64,000 nucleotides of DNA from CANMXU01 sp052030545 (lineage in GTDB: Bacteria; Pseudomonadota; Gammaproteobacteria; Enterobacterales; Alteromonadaceae), in assembly GCF_052030545.1 (NCBI RefSeq), contig NZ_JBPDIH010000015.1:11207-75206 (forward strand), given 5' to 3'. The position numbers and the translations under genes are program-made. Shown here in pieces: positions 1 through 9,940 of the stretch (position 1 is the stretch's first letter; each line of letters begins with the position of its first letter). The notes under the pieces are model-generated. The model had not been told where the DNA came from, did not search any database, and saw only the letters and a list, made by a program, of their open reading frames with translations.

Positions 1-270
1 GCGAGCAAACTTACCCAGTTACTTACGGCAATTGATGAGATTGAAAAAGGATTTAAAAATGAAATACTGATCTCAGGCAGCGAATACTCCGTAATACTAG
101 ACCAAGACGATGTCTCCATTGAGACCAATAGCAGCATGAATGGCGCTGATGCATTACCGATTGAATTACAAGATGAACATGTTGATTTTGATAGCAATAA
201 TTCCAGCCAATGCGGCCTTGAAGATTTTCGCGAAGTGTTAATGGCTTGGGCAAAATTTATTAAAAGTTAA
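1..270 (+). CDS. yacL: UPF0231 (YacL-like) protein, 5' end missing
   Basis: The reading frame is open from the first base of the window to a TAA at 268-270, so this is the last 89 residues of a gene that starts outside. The segment GSEYSVILDQDDV followed by a C-terminal CGLEDF resembles the end of E. coli YacL (GHEYTLWMDGEEV ... CGVEDF), the UPF0231 family, whose function is not established. The family is about 120 residues long, so roughly 30 residues are missing. The antisense frame over this stretch is a shadow. Confidence 0.75.
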   Translation, partial: ASKLTQLLTAIDEIEKGFKNEILISGSEYSVILDQDDVSIETNSSMNGADALPIELQDEHVDFDSNNSSQCGLEDFREVLMAWAKFIKS

Positions 271-511
271 CGGTATTAATTTTTATTACTGAACGCATAC
301 TAGGTGCGCAAGTGATTCAACGTGAAAATTAGACACTTCGTTTGTTTTCATAATGTTATTCGTCTTAATATTCTTTACTATACTTGGTTAAAAATGGATT
401 GCCTTTAGCTAAGGCAGGCTGATTTAGCGTATTGTTTTTACAATAATTATATTACGTTGACATCGGCTACAACTAAACCAATCAACATGTCTATCATCAT
501 TGAGAAAGTGT

Positions 512-1750
512 ATGAACTCTGCTGTTAAAAAAAATCGCCGTATGGTGCCTTTGCGCTATGTATTAACACCGATATTAATTCTAATCGTTGCAATCTTCAT
601 TTTAGTTGTCTTAAAAATGCTATCGCCAAAGCCGGCAAAAAAAGCGGTTGAAATTAAACCACCGTTGGTCGAAGTTACTCACCTTACCAGAGAAAATATT
701 ACCTTTGAAGTGACTAGCCAAGGCAGTGTTTTACCACGCACAGAAACTAATATTATTTCAGAAGTCGCTGGTCAAATTACCCAAGTATCGCCCAAGTTTA
801 ATGTGGGTGGATATTTTAAAAAAGGTGAGTTGATACTGGCAATTGACGATATCACCTATCAAGTTGCCTTAGTGCAAGCACAGTCGCGTTTAGGTACGGT
901 AAAAGCTGAGCTTTTAGAAGAAGAAGCGCGTGCGAAACAAGCACGAGAAGAGTGGTTGCTATCAGGTAAGCCGCTTGAACATGCGCCACTTTTAGCCGTA
1001 AGAATACCGCAAAAGCAAAAAGCAGAAGCTGAATTACTGGCTGCCCAAGCTGACCTAAAAGCCGCTGAGATAAAATTAGAACGTACTAAAATTGTTGCCC
1101 CTTATGATGCGATGATAAAAAGTAAACATGCCGATATTGGTCAGTATGTCACCACGGGCACTCAGTTAGCGACGACCTTTGCCGTAGACTACGCTGAAGT
1201 ACGTTTGCCGATCAAACAAAAAGATGTCGAATTTTTAAATTTACCGGGCATTAACGAAGTGAGCCAAGCCTTGTCTCAAGTGAATATTTATTACCAACTT
1301 TCAGGAAAAACTCATGCTTGGCAATCAAAGTTAACGCGCTATGAAGGCGTAGTCGATGCTACTAGTCGAGTTCATTATGTGATTGCGCAAATCGACGATC
1401 CTTATGCGGTAGCAAATAATGCCGAACATGAAGCTTTACACGTGGGGACGTTTGTAAAGGCAAAAATAAGCGGTAAAGATCTTGATGATTTAATTGTGAT
1501 ACCGCGCTTAGCAGTGCATGGCGCAAATGACTTGTATTTTATTGATAAGAATAATCAGCTAAAAATACTGCCTGTTAATATTTTACGTAGTGATACCAAA
1601 TCTGTGTACACCTTAGATAAATTCCCTGCCAATTACCGCTTAATTACAACCAAACTTGAAGCGCCAATTGAAGGCATGAAACTACGCGTACAAGGTGAAG
1701 AGCCTATCGCTAAACCTGAGCCTGCTGTTAGTGATGAAGGGGCAGCTTAA
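512..1750 (+). CDS. RND efflux periplasmic adaptor (membrane fusion protein)
   Basis: A 412-residue HlyD/AcrA-type adaptor that would link an inner membrane RND pump to an outer membrane channel. A single membrane anchor lies at about residues 15-37 (PILILIVAIFILVVLKM) and there is no lipobox, so it is held in the inner membrane by its N-terminus. An alanine- and glutamate-rich coiled-coil hairpin lies at about 110-200, flanked by lipoyl-like and beta-barrel segments. I chose the ATG at 512 because GAGAAAG lies just upstream; the in-frame TTG at 500 has no ribosome binding site. The stop overlaps the next start as TAATG, so the pump gene is translationally coupled. No TolC-like channel gene is in the window. 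Confidence 0.9.
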   Translation: MNSAVKKNRRMVPLRYVLTPILILIVAIFILVVLKMLSPKPAKKAVEIKPPLVEVTHLTRENITFEVTSQGSVLPRTETNIISEVAGQITQVSPKFNVGGYFKKGELILAIDDITYQVALVQAQSRLGTVKAELLEEEARAKQAREEWLLSGKPLEHAPLLAVRIPQKQKAEAELLAAQADLKAAEIKLERTKIVAPYDAMIKSKHADIGQYVTTGTQLATTFAVDYAEVRLPIKQKDVEFLNLPGINEVSQALSQVNIYYQLSGKTHAWQSKLTRYEGVVDATSRVHYVIAQIDDPYAVANNAEHEALHVGTFVKAKISGKDLDDLIVIPRLAVHGANDLYFIDKNNQLKILPVNILRSDTKSVYTLDKFPANYRLITTKLEAPIEGMKLRVQGEEPIAKPEPAVSDEGAA

Positions 1751-4700
1751 TGAGTTTGGCAAATGAAAATAACCAAGAGCAGTTAACAGGAATTATTGCT
1801 TGGTTTACCCGCAATAGTGTTGCTGCCAACTTGTTGATGGTAATTATTTTACTTGGTGGTTTTATTTCTTATCAGGGTATTAATAAAAAAATGTTCCCTG
1901 AATTTAACCCCAATAGCATTCAAGTTGTGGTGCCACATTTAGGTGCGTCGCCTGAAGAAGTCGAGCAGTCGGTAATTTTAAATATTGAGGACTCGCTCGA
2001 AGATATTCAGGGGATTAAGCGCATTACTTCAACGGCAAACGAAGGCATGGGCATGGTCAACATTGAGTTGCAATCGGGCTATTCGCTTGAAGAAAAACTG
2101 AATGAAGTGCAAATGCAGGTGGACTCGATCACCACATTTCCGGAGCAAACGGAAAAGCCCATTATCACCAAACTAGAGTTTACCAGTCAGGTGATGTGGC
2201 TATCGGTTAGTGGACCAATGGATCGTCGTGCGCGTCAAGAAATGACCCAAGATATTCGTGATGAAGTGATGGCGTTGCCAAGCGTTAATAATGCGCAAAT
2301 TGTTGGTAATCGCGATTATGAAATCTCGATTGAAGTGTCTGAAGAAAAACTGCAAAAATACAATTTAACCTTTGATGCGATAACGCAAGCGGTACGTCGT
2401 TCATCAATCGATTTACCCGGCGGTACGATTCGCTCTAAAGGTGGCGATATTTTAGTGCGCACTCAAGGGCAAGCCTATACTGGCAAAGAGTATGGCAAAA
2501 TTGTTTTGCGCACTGCCGCAGACGGTACTCGTTTGGTCTTGTCTGATGTTGCCAATGTTGTTGACGGCTTTGTTGAAGAGCAAGACTTTGCACTTTTTAA
2601 TGGTCAGCCAACATCAAGCATAATGGTGCAGTCTACTGGTGAGCAAAACGACTTAGAAATTGCAGCTAAAGTCAGAGAATATGTCGCCAAAAAAAGTGAA
2701 AGTTTACCCGAAGGGGTAAAGCTTGATGTCTGGGGCGATGCATCTTATTACCTGTCAGCGCGTTTGGATATGATGCTCACTAACATGCTGATGGGCGCAA
2801 TACTGGTCTTTTTGGTATTAACCTTTTTCCTTCGAATCAAAATTGCTTTTTGGGTCATGCTGGGTATTCCAATTAGTTTTTTAGGGGCATTTTTGGTGAT
2901 GCCGATGCTCGGCGAATGGTCGGTATCGGTTAATATGCTGAGTCTTTTTGCTTTTATCATGGTACTTGGCATTGTCGTTGACGATGCCATTGTTATTGGC
3001 GAAAGTGCCTATGCAGAAATTCAACAATATGGTCATTCAACCGATAATATTATTCGCGGTACAATGCGAGTGGCGATGCCAGCAACCTTTGGTGTATTAA
3101 CCACCATTGCCGCTTTTGCGCCTATGGTTTTTATCGACGCGACCTTTGCAGCATTTTTCCGCTCTATTTCCTTAGTGGTTGGCGCTTGTTTAGTGTTTTC
3201 ATTAATTGAGTCAAAATGGATATTGCCGGCGCATTTAGCTCACATGAAGTATGTGCCATTAACGCAAGATAATTCCAATATGTTAGAGCGTTTTCAAATG
3301 CGTTTTAAAGATAGGTTAGATCGCTTCATCCACCACACCTATAAGCCTTTATTGGAAAAAGCACTGATTGCCCGCTACAACACTATGGCGTGTTTTGTTG
3401 CGGCGTTTATCTTAGCGTTAGGGTTAATTATTGGTGGCTCGGTTAAGCTCGAAGTTTTCCCCAATATACCCAGTGATTTTATTCAAGGTAAAGTGGTAAT
3501 GGTTGATGGCTCTGCGCCAGAAGCGAGAAACAAAGCGATTGAGCAAATCGCCAAAGCGGGTCGAAAAGTTGCTGAAGAAAATACCCATTTAGGCAAAAGT
3601 TTTGTGAAGCACTCTATGGTATTTACTGGTGGTAATTTAGAAGCGACTTTTTTACTTGAGCTAGTGAAACAAGAAGAGCGAGAGCTTGACGCTTACCAAA
3701 TTGAAAAACTGTGGCGCGACGAAATTGGTGAAATTCCGGGTACACGTGACTTGCGCTTTTTCGCCGGTACTAATGCCGGTGGCGGCGCCGCGATAGAGTT
3801 TCAATTAACTGGGCAAAATGATGCCGAGCTTGAAAAAGCCGCTGATAGCATTACCGACAGTTTATCTGCCTACGACGGTGTTTATGATATTCGACACTCA
3901 TTTAGTCGAGGTAGCCAAGAAATAAAACTTGGCATTAAGCAAGAAGCGGAAGTGCTAGGTTTAACCTTGTCTGATCTGGCAAAACAAGTTCGACAAGCTT
4001 TCTATGGTGATGAAGCTCAGCGTATTCAACGTGGTCGAGACGAAGTTAAAGTGATGGTGCGCTACCCGCAGGAAAGCCGTATTTCGATTGCTGATCTTGA
4101 AGATATGTGGATCCGCACGCCAACGGGCGATCAAGTGCCGTTTTATCAAGTAGCTAATATTGAAATTGGCCAAGGTTTTTCGTCGATTACGCGCATTAAT
4201 AAAAAACGCTCGATCACGATTTCAGCCGATATTGACAGCGAAAAAGTTGAATCACGTAAAGTGGTGAGTGAAATGAATGAAACCACCATTCCTGAAATTT
4301 TATCTAACTACCCAAGTGTGAGTTATGGCGTTGAAGGGGCAAGTAAAGACCAAGCCGACTTTATCGCTCAATTAATGGTGGCAAGTATTGTTGCACTGTT
4401 TTTAATATACGCGCTGATCGCGATCCCAACCAAATCGTATGCGCAGCCGTTGGTGATCATGTCGGTCATTCCATTTGGCATTATTGGCGCGATTGTTGGT
4501 CATTGGCTGTTAGGTAAAACCATTAATATGATGTCGCTATTTGGTTTTATTGCCTTAACAGGCGTGGTGGTGAATGACTCGCTGATATTGGTCGACTTTA
4601 TTAACAAAGCCAAAAACTCAGGCAAGAAGATGATAGATGTGGTGATGCAAGCAGGAACGCTGCGTTTTAGAGCGATATTGCTGACGTCGCTAACCACCTT

Positions 4701-4905
4701 TTTTGGTATTTTACCGCTTTATTTTGAGCAAAGCTTACAAGCACAGTTTATTATTCCAATGGCAATATCATTAGGTTTTGGCATTATTTTCGCCACAGTG
4801 ATCACCTTGTTTTTAATTCCTGCGCTGTATTTGATCAAAGAAGATCTGCAAAATGTTTTTAAGCGCAATCGAGGGGCGGACGTTAATCAACAGCAGATAG
4901 GTTAA
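1750..4905 (+). CDS. RND efflux transporter, inner membrane permease
   Basis: At 1051 residues this has the usual length of AcrB-type proton-driven drug exporters, with 12 membrane segments in two halves (first helix near 25-45, groups near 340-490 and 875-1030) and two large periplasmic loops. The paired aspartates of the proton relay in helix 4 are present as GIVVDDAIV (D411, D412). In the matching helix 10 motif, where AcrB has a lysine, this protein reads GVVVNDSLIL (N942), so it belongs to a subgroup without that lysine. Substrates cannot be read from the sequence. It is coupled to the adaptor gene by TAATG and followed by a terminator at 4927-4968. Confidence 0.93.
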   Translation: MSLANENNQEQLTGIIAWFTRNSVAANLLMVIILLGGFISYQGINKKMFPEFNPNSIQVVVPHLGASPEEVEQSVILNIEDSLEDIQGIKRITSTANEGMGMVNIELQSGYSLEEKLNEVQMQVDSITTFPEQTEKPIITKLEFTSQVMWLSVSGPMDRRARQEMTQDIRDEVMALPSVNNAQIVGNRDYEISIEVSEEKLQKYNLTFDAITQAVRRSSIDLPGGTIRSKGGDILVRTQGQAYTGKEYGKIVLRTAADGTRLVLSDVANVVDGFVEEQDFALFNGQPTSSIMVQSTGEQNDLEIAAKVREYVAKKSESLPEGVKLDVWGDASYYLSARLDMMLTNMLMGAILVFLVLTFFLRIKIAFWVMLGIPISFLGAFLVMPMLGEWSVSVNMLSLFAFIMVLGIVVDDAIVIGESAYAEIQQYGHSTDNIIRGTMRVAMPATFGVLTTIAAFAPMVFIDATFAAFFRSISLVVGACLVFSLIESKWILPAHLAHMKYVPLTQDNSNMLERFQMRFKDRLDRFIHHTYKPLLEKALIARYNTMACFVAAFILALGLIIGGSVKLEVFPNIPSDFIQGKVVMVDGSAPEARNKAIEQIAKAGRKVAEENTHLGKSFVKHSMVFTGGNLEATFLLELVKQEERELDAYQIEKLWRDEIGEIPGTRDLRFFAGTNAGGGAAIEFQLTGQNDAELEKAADSITDSLSAYDGVYDIRHSFSRGSQEIKLGIKQEAEVLGLTLSDLAKQVRQAFYGDEAQRIQRGRDEVKVMVRYPQESRISIADLEDMWIRTPTGDQVPFYQVANIEIGQGFSSITRINKKRSITISADIDSEKVESRKVVSEMNETTIPEILSNYPSVSYGVEGASKDQADFIAQLMVASIVALFLIYALIAIPTKSYAQPLVIMSVIPFGIIGAIVGHWLLGKTINMMSLFGFIALTGVVVNDSLILVDFINKAKNSGKKMIDVVMQAGTLRFRAILLTSLTTFFGILPLYFEQSLQAQFIIPMAISLGFGIIFATVITLFLIPALYLIKEDLQNVFKRNRGADVNQQQIG

Positions 4906-4926
4906 GTCGATACTGCTTTTTTGCAT

Positions 4927-4968
4927 AACCACACGAGCGATATGACGATGTCGTGAGTGTGGTTTTTT
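4927..4968 (+). terminator. Rho-independent terminator of the RND operon
   Basis: AACCACAC (4927-4934) pairs with GTGTGGTT (4957-4964), and a run of six T follows. It lies 22 bases after the permease stop codon. Confidence 0.85.
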
Positions 4969-5032
4969 ATTAGGGAATCTAATTTAGTGAAAATTCATGA
5001 AAGCTTAGCCCTAAAGCTTCAAGGATAGGATG

Positions 5033-5875
5033 CTAGTTTAACTGTTCGCTTAAATCTTCAATAAAGTCTTGCACGTCTTCTTCATCAATATTGAGTACCG
5101 TTAACACAGAGTCTTGTACATAGGCCCAGTCGGCACTGTCGCGAAAATGTTTATGAAGATGGGTAATATTTTCGGCGAGCTTTAATATCGCGTAATCGGT
5201 TTGCGATTGGCTGCCATTTAACTTTTCTAAATAGTGACGATCGTGGTGAGATAAGATCAGCTCACAAATCTCTTTTGGTAAACGCCATGACGATGCAACG
5301 TAATAACCAATGGTTGCATGGTTTACTTGATAAACACTTTCTTCGATTTCGGGCAAAGGTTCGCTTGGCGTATTGACGGCGTGATCAAGGGTTTCTTGAT
5401 AGTCTTCGTAGCGCATTGCCATAACCGGAATACCACAGTCGTGAAATAACCCTAAGGTGAAGAGTTTTTCTGCCGACTTTTTTTGCCCTAAGCTTTTACC
5501 AATAAATACTGCGGTATTGGCAATGTTGGTGGCATTTTGCCAAAACTCTTCCAAGGCAATACTGCAATTATTTTGGGTAAAACTTTTTCGAATTAAACTG
5601 CTGGTAACTAAGGTAGTAATGCCTTGCAAACCAATATAACGTACCGACTTTTGAATATCGGCAATGGTACGGGCTAAGCCATATAGCGGCGAGTTAATCG
5701 TTTTTAAAATAGTGGCACTTACCGCAACATCTTGAGAAATGGTATGAGCGATAAGGTTCATATCTGGTTCAGGCTCAGCCATTAGCTGTTGAAGCTTCAT
5801 CAATAAATCAGGTTGCGCAGGAATAGAAAAACCTTTGCCAATATCTTTTACCACAGTGTCATTGATGTGCAACAT
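5033..5875 (-). CDS. HDOD domain protein
   Basis: A 280-residue protein made almost entirely of an HDOD domain, a non-catalytic relative of HD phosphohydrolases found in signalling proteins. Visible landmarks are the N-terminal FSIPAQPDLLMKL, the ISQDVAVSATILKTINSP helix pair, GLFHDCGIPVM and the later LSHHDRHYL. No GGDEF, EAL, receiver or kinase domain is attached, so its partner is unknown. There is no signal peptide, so it should be cytoplasmic. It is transcribed opposite to the RND operon and shares no obvious operon with the transglycosylase gene 100 bases upstream. Confidence 0.85.
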   Translation of the reverse strand: MLHINDTVVKDIGKGFSIPAQPDLLMKLQQLMAEPEPDMNLIAHTISQDVAVSATILKTINSPLYGLARTIADIQKSVRYIGLQGITTLVTSSLIRKSFTQNNCSIALEEFWQNATNIANTAVFIGKSLGQKKSAEKLFTLGLFHDCGIPVMAMRYEDYQETLDHAVNTPSEPLPEIEESVYQVNHATIGYYVASSWRLPKEICELILSHHDRHYLEKLNGSQSQTDYAILKLAENITHLHKHFRDSADWAYVQDSVLTVLNIDEEDVQDFIEDLSEQLN

Positions 5876-5976
5876 AACGTGTTTACAGCGTCTTTTTTTA
5901 ATGAATAAGCCTTAAAGCTTACTAAATTTTTAAAGAAAAAACGAGCCACCAAAGCCGGCTAATTGCCGATATTTAT

Positions 5977-6591
5977 TTAAATTTTTTGTTGGTATCTCGC
6001 ATGTAAAATGCGCACTCTTTCAACGTAAGCTTGCGTTTCTGGATAAGGCGGAACGCCTTGGTACTTTTTAATTGTGCTTTCTCCGGCGTTATAGGCAGCC
6101 GAGGCGAGGGTGATATTGCCGCGATATTTTTGCAGTAATCGTGCTAAATGTTGACTGCCTGCTTGAATATTTTGCTGAGCATTAAAAGGGTTAGTAATGC
6201 CAAGAGACTTGGCGGTTTTTGGCATTAATTGCATCAGCCCTTGTGCGCCTTGTTTAGAAATGGCAAAGCGATCAAAATGAGACTCGGCGTGGATCACCGC
6301 CTGGATCAACGCAGGATCAATATTATATTGGTTAGCTGTTTTAATAATTTCTGTTTGGTATTGCTGTAAATAAAGCTTGGTTTTTTGCCAATTCACTTGC
6401 GAGTTGAGCTGGCAGGCGTAGCAGCCAATGCGTATTTGCTGATAATCGTGGTCGATAGGCGCAATATCAGAAAACGAAGTCACACCTTGCTTCGACTTAT
6501 ATTTATATACCTGAACCGCTTGTTCTTGCGCTATTAGGTGTAGCGGCAACAATAGCGCGACGGCTAATAATAACTGCTTGGTTAACGCCAT
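5977..6591 (-). CDS. Periplasmic lytic transglycosylase (SLT domain)
   Basis: A 204-residue exported peptidoglycan-cleaving enzyme. An N-terminal signal peptide (about residues 1-22) is followed by a short DUF4124-like segment (VYKYKSKQGVTSFSD) and then a Slt70-type lysozyme-like domain at about 85-200. The catalytic glutamate is E103 in HAESHFD, followed by the family motifs GAQGLMQLMP and SAAYNAGE. A cysteine pair (C57, C60) precedes the catalytic domain. No lipobox is visible, so it is probably soluble or loosely held in the periplasm. Confidence 0.92.
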   Translation of the reverse strand: MALTKQLLLAVALLLPLHLIAQEQAVQVYKYKSKQGVTSFSDIAPIDHDYQQIRIGCYACQLNSQVNWQKTKLYLQQYQTEIIKTANQYNIDPALIQAVIHAESHFDRFAISKQGAQGLMQLMPKTAKSLGITNPFNAQQNIQAGSQHLARLLQKYRGNITLASAAYNAGESTIKKYQGVPPYPETQAYVERVRILHARYQQKI

Positions 6592-6821
6592 GATAACTTG
6601 ATTGTCATTTTATTAAGGCCTGTGGATATTTTTAACATAGAGATAGCGCAGGCAAAAGTCTAGCGCTAATGCACTGTTTTAGGCCCACTCGAACTTTCAC
6701 GTGCCATCTTTTAGCCACAATTGATCGCCACAATGCCATAATTTAAACCGTTAAAAATAATAATGTTTGCGCAAACTTTAGTCCTTTAATGAACAACTTT
6801 GGTTAATAAAGGCGCTTACCT

Positions 6822-9137
6822 ATGGCAACCCAATCTAGTCGTTATTTCTCTTTATTTTTTGTTGCAAGTTTGTGTTTTTTTGCGATGCAAGCAAGGTGCA
6901 GTACCAGTGCTGAACCTTATGAAAAAAACAGCAATATTGCAGCGGAAAACCTATTGCCTCACTTTGAACATATCCCTTTTGATGACATTAAATCAGGCAG
7001 TTTGTTTTATCAAAACGAAGCTGGTTATCAGGCGCAACTAGCTCAAAATACTGAATTTAACATTAGCGTTAACGGCTTGGTGACACGTGTTGATGTTACT
7101 CAACATTTTTTGAATAGTTCGCCCGACTGGCTCGAGGCGGTTTATGTTTTTCCATTACCTGAAAATTCAGCCGTTGACAAAATGACCATGCTCATTGGCG
7201 AGCGTAAGGTAGTCGGTAAAATTAAAGAAAAAAAACAAGCGCAAAAAATATATCAACAAGCCAAAACTCAAGGGAAGAAGGCGAGCATTGTCAGCCAGCA
7301 ACGACCCAATATGTTTACTACAAAAGTGGCCAATATTGCTCCCGGTGAAAAAATGAGTATTCACATTAGTTATTTACAGCAAGTACATTTTCAAGACGGG
7401 CAGTTTTCATTGCGTTTACCGCTGACGATTACGCCGCGCTTTTTAGCAAAACAAATTCCAATGGCGTTGCCAACAGCTCAAAAACTGCCAGAGCAGCAGA
7501 CAATTGAAATACCCGATATCAGCATTGACGATAGTGCTAACTTAGGGTGGGCGGTAATTGATGCTGCCGAAATTAGTCCACCACAAAAATATTACCCTTT
7601 TATCCATCAACTCGGTCAACAGCTCGATCACCAGTTAGCTCAGGAACAAAGGCAAGGCAGCGCGCAGCAAACGGCAACAATTTCAGCGTCAATTGACTTA
7701 GGTTTGCCCATAGAGTCGTTAGCAAGCTTGTATCACCCCATTGTGCAATCACAGCATAAACAAACATTAACACTTGGCTTAAAGCAAGAACGCATTGGGC
7801 TTGACCAAGATTTTGTTTTAACCTGGCAAGTAAAAGCCAACCAGCAACCACAGGCAGCATTTTTTAAAACAGCGCAGACCGACGCAGATTATGGCTTGTT
7901 AATGCTAGTGCCGCCAAAAGGTGAGTTTTTAAAAGCGCTGGCAAAAGAAGTGGTAGTTATTGTTGATACCTCAGGCTCTATGTCTGGTGTTTCAATTAAG
8001 CAGGCGAAAAAAGCGCTCGCCTATGCGTTAAGTAAGCTTAGCCAGCAAGACCGATTTAATATTATAGAATTTAACGACAGCAGCCAGCGCATGTTTGTAA
8101 AAAGCCAGCTAGCAAGTAAAGAAAACATTCGTTTTGCGCAGCAATGGTTGAGCATGTTAAGCGCGGGCGGCGGCACCAATATGTATCCTGCGATTGAATC
8201 GGCGCTCACTACAACAGAGCAAGCTTCATATTATCGACAAGTGATTTTTATTACCGATGGCGCGGTAGGTGATGAAGCAAGTTTGTTTTCTCTGATCGAA
8301 AACAAACTTGGCAGTACCCGTTTACATACGGTTGGTATTGGTTCAGCACCCAATAGCTATTTTATGTCGCAATCGGCAGCATTAGGGCGAGGCAGTTATC
8401 GTTATATTGGCGATGTTAACGAGGTTCAGCAGCAAATTAACCGTTTGTTTGATGATATTAGTCAGCCGGTGTTAACTGATGTCAGTATTAAGTTTCAAGC
8501 AAACAGTACCAAGGGAAACATTGCCAAGGGAAACGCTGTTAGCGATACAGCTAGCGCTATTGAATATTATCCAGACCACATTCCAGACTTATACGCCAGC
8601 CAACCACTGATGGTAAGCGCTAAAATGCCAAAAAACATTGGTGAGTATTTGTTAGTTCAAGGAAAATTAAATCAGCAGCGGTGGCAACAAAAAGTGCGAA
8701 TTAGCCAAGCCAAACAACAAAACGGTATCGCGTCGTTATGGGCAAGGGCAAAAATATCCGCGTTAAGTCATGCATTACGTCGTGAAAAAATGCAGGCACG
8801 GGGAAGTGACAATAATCAAACCACAGTAGATGGCATTATCGCGCACATCACTGAATTAGCGTTAGCGCACCAGCTTGTTAGTGCGTATACCAGCTTTGTT
8901 GCTGTTGAAGAAAAAGTCAGTCGGGAAAGCAAGCAAACACTCCATAAACAAAAACAAAAGCAAAAAATTGCCAATGCGATGCCCAAAGGTTCACAGCAAA
9001 TTATGGTGGCTAATACCGCATTAGGGTTGGAAAGCTATATTAGTTTAGGGTTAATTCTTCTGGTGTGTGCCTTGTTTATTCATGTCTGTAGTTACTGGTT
9101 TTCGTTTGGCAAAGTCAACGTTGAAAGTGAACAATAA
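6822..9137 (+). CDS. Marine proteobacterial sortase target protein (VIT and VWA domains)
   Basis: 771 residues: a signal peptide (about 1-30), a vault/inter-alpha-trypsin VIT domain (about 60-195), a von Willebrand A domain (about 375-540) with the metal site DTSGSMSG starting at D382, and a C-terminal membrane helix (about 740-764). This is the order known for the dedicated targets of Gram-negative marine sortases. The expected LPxTG-like signal before the helix is degenerate: the spot reads VANTALG (residues 729-735), with MPKGSQ upstream as an alternative. The tail has few basic residues. The stop overlaps the sortase start (TAATG), so the two are co-translated. Function of the family is not established; VIT/VWA suggests adhesion. 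Confidence 0.9.
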   Translation: MATQSSRYFSLFFVASLCFFAMQARCSTSAEPYEKNSNIAAENLLPHFEHIPFDDIKSGSLFYQNEAGYQAQLAQNTEFNISVNGLVTRVDVTQHFLNSSPDWLEAVYVFPLPENSAVDKMTMLIGERKVVGKIKEKKQAQKIYQQAKTQGKKASIVSQQRPNMFTTKVANIAPGEKMSIHISYLQQVHFQDGQFSLRLPLTITPRFLAKQIPMALPTAQKLPEQQTIEIPDISIDDSANLGWAVIDAAEISPPQKYYPFIHQLGQQLDHQLAQEQRQGSAQQTATISASIDLGLPIESLASLYHPIVQSQHKQTLTLGLKQERIGLDQDFVLTWQVKANQQPQAAFFKTAQTDADYGLLMLVPPKGEFLKALAKEVVVIVDTSGSMSGVSIKQAKKALAYALSKLSQQDRFNIIEFNDSSQRMFVKSQLASKENIRFAQQWLSMLSAGGGTNMYPAIESALTTTEQASYYRQVIFITDGAVGDEASLFSLIENKLGSTRLHTVGIGSAPNSYFMSQSAALGRGSYRYIGDVNEVQQQINRLFDDISQPVLTDVSIKFQANSTKGNIAKGNAVSDTASAIEYYPDHIPDLYASQPLMVSAKMPKNIGEYLLVQGKLNQQRWQQKVRISQAKQQNGIASLWARAKISALSHALRREKMQARGSDNNQTTVDGIIAHITELALAHQLVSAYTSFVAVEEKVSRESKQTLHKQKQKQKIANAMPKGSQQIMVANTALGLESYISLGLILLVCALFIHVCSYWFSFGKVNVESEQ

Positions 9138-9766
9138 TGCGATTCACTGCTCGGCTTAACTACCTTGTATTAAGCCTAATAATATTAGCCTTGATAAGCT
9201 TAAGCTACCCTGTGTATATGTTAATAAAAGCTGAAGTCGGTCAGCACTTACTTACGTTGGCGTGGCAGCAAACGCTTAAGCAAAATATAGCTGAAGATAT
9301 TAGCGGGCTTTTACGCATAAAACAGGTTAAGCCTTGGCCTTGGGCGGATTTTCACCCGGTTGGTCAGTTAACATTTGCCTTTGCAAACGAACAAGTTGAG
9401 CGAAAGCCAACGATAGTGCTAAACAGCGACTCAGGACAAGCGCTTGCTTTTGGTCCTGGCTTACATGGTTTAAGCTTAGCTAGTGACAACTTAACAATAA
9501 TTTCAGGTCATAACGACAGTGTCTTTTCACCATTAGCAACGCTAAGTTATGCCGATACCATTAGTTATCAAACAATTAACGGCAAGCGTCAAACTTATCA
9601 CATACAAAGTCTTGAAGTTGTCGACCTTGCTAAACAGCCATTGATGCTTACCGATTTTGACACAGCAACCAAACCTAGCTTGTTATTAATTACCTGCTTC
9701 CCATTTCAAGGGCGTAGCAGACAAGACAGCTCACTGCGTTATCTTGTTTATGCGCAGGCGTTGTAG
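9137..9766 (+). CDS. Marine-type (class GN) sortase
   Basis: A 209-residue cysteine transpeptidase with an N-terminal membrane anchor (about 8-30). The catalytic triad is visible: H125 in ISGHND, C187 in LLITCFPF and R201 in SSLRYLV. It overlaps the target gene by one base, which pairs enzyme and substrate. In many marine genomes the pair is accompanied by a histidine kinase, a response regulator and an OmpA-like protein; none of these lies next to it here, so this is a minimal two-gene cassette. Confidence 0.92.
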   Translation: MRFTARLNYLVLSLIILALISLSYPVYMLIKAEVGQHLLTLAWQQTLKQNIAEDISGLLRIKQVKPWPWADFHPVGQLTFAFANEQVERKPTIVLNSDSGQALAFGPGLHGLSLASDNLTIISGHNDSVFSPLATLSYADTISYQTINGKRQTYHIQSLEVVDLAKQPLMLTDFDTATKPSLLLITCFPFQGRSRQDSSLRYLVYAQAL

Positions 9767-9940
9767 CAGCACCTGCAATGTCGATATGTTTTGTTACAGA
9801 AAACATTAAAGCCCAGTTGCTGTACAGGGCTGTTAGACTAACCATTTGCTAAACTTTCTTGTTTCAATCGTGGCATATGTCGATAACATACGTTAGGTTA
9901 ACAATATGTTAACTACGTAACTCGGCTTATAGGCGATACT

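Noticed and set aside
53..253. 66-codon minus-strand frame at the window start
   Set aside because: It lies antisense to the YacL-like gene, whose sequence similarity is clear.
500..511. Upstream TTG start for the efflux adaptor
   Set aside because: No ribosome binding site precedes it, while the ATG at 512 has GAGAAAG just upstream.
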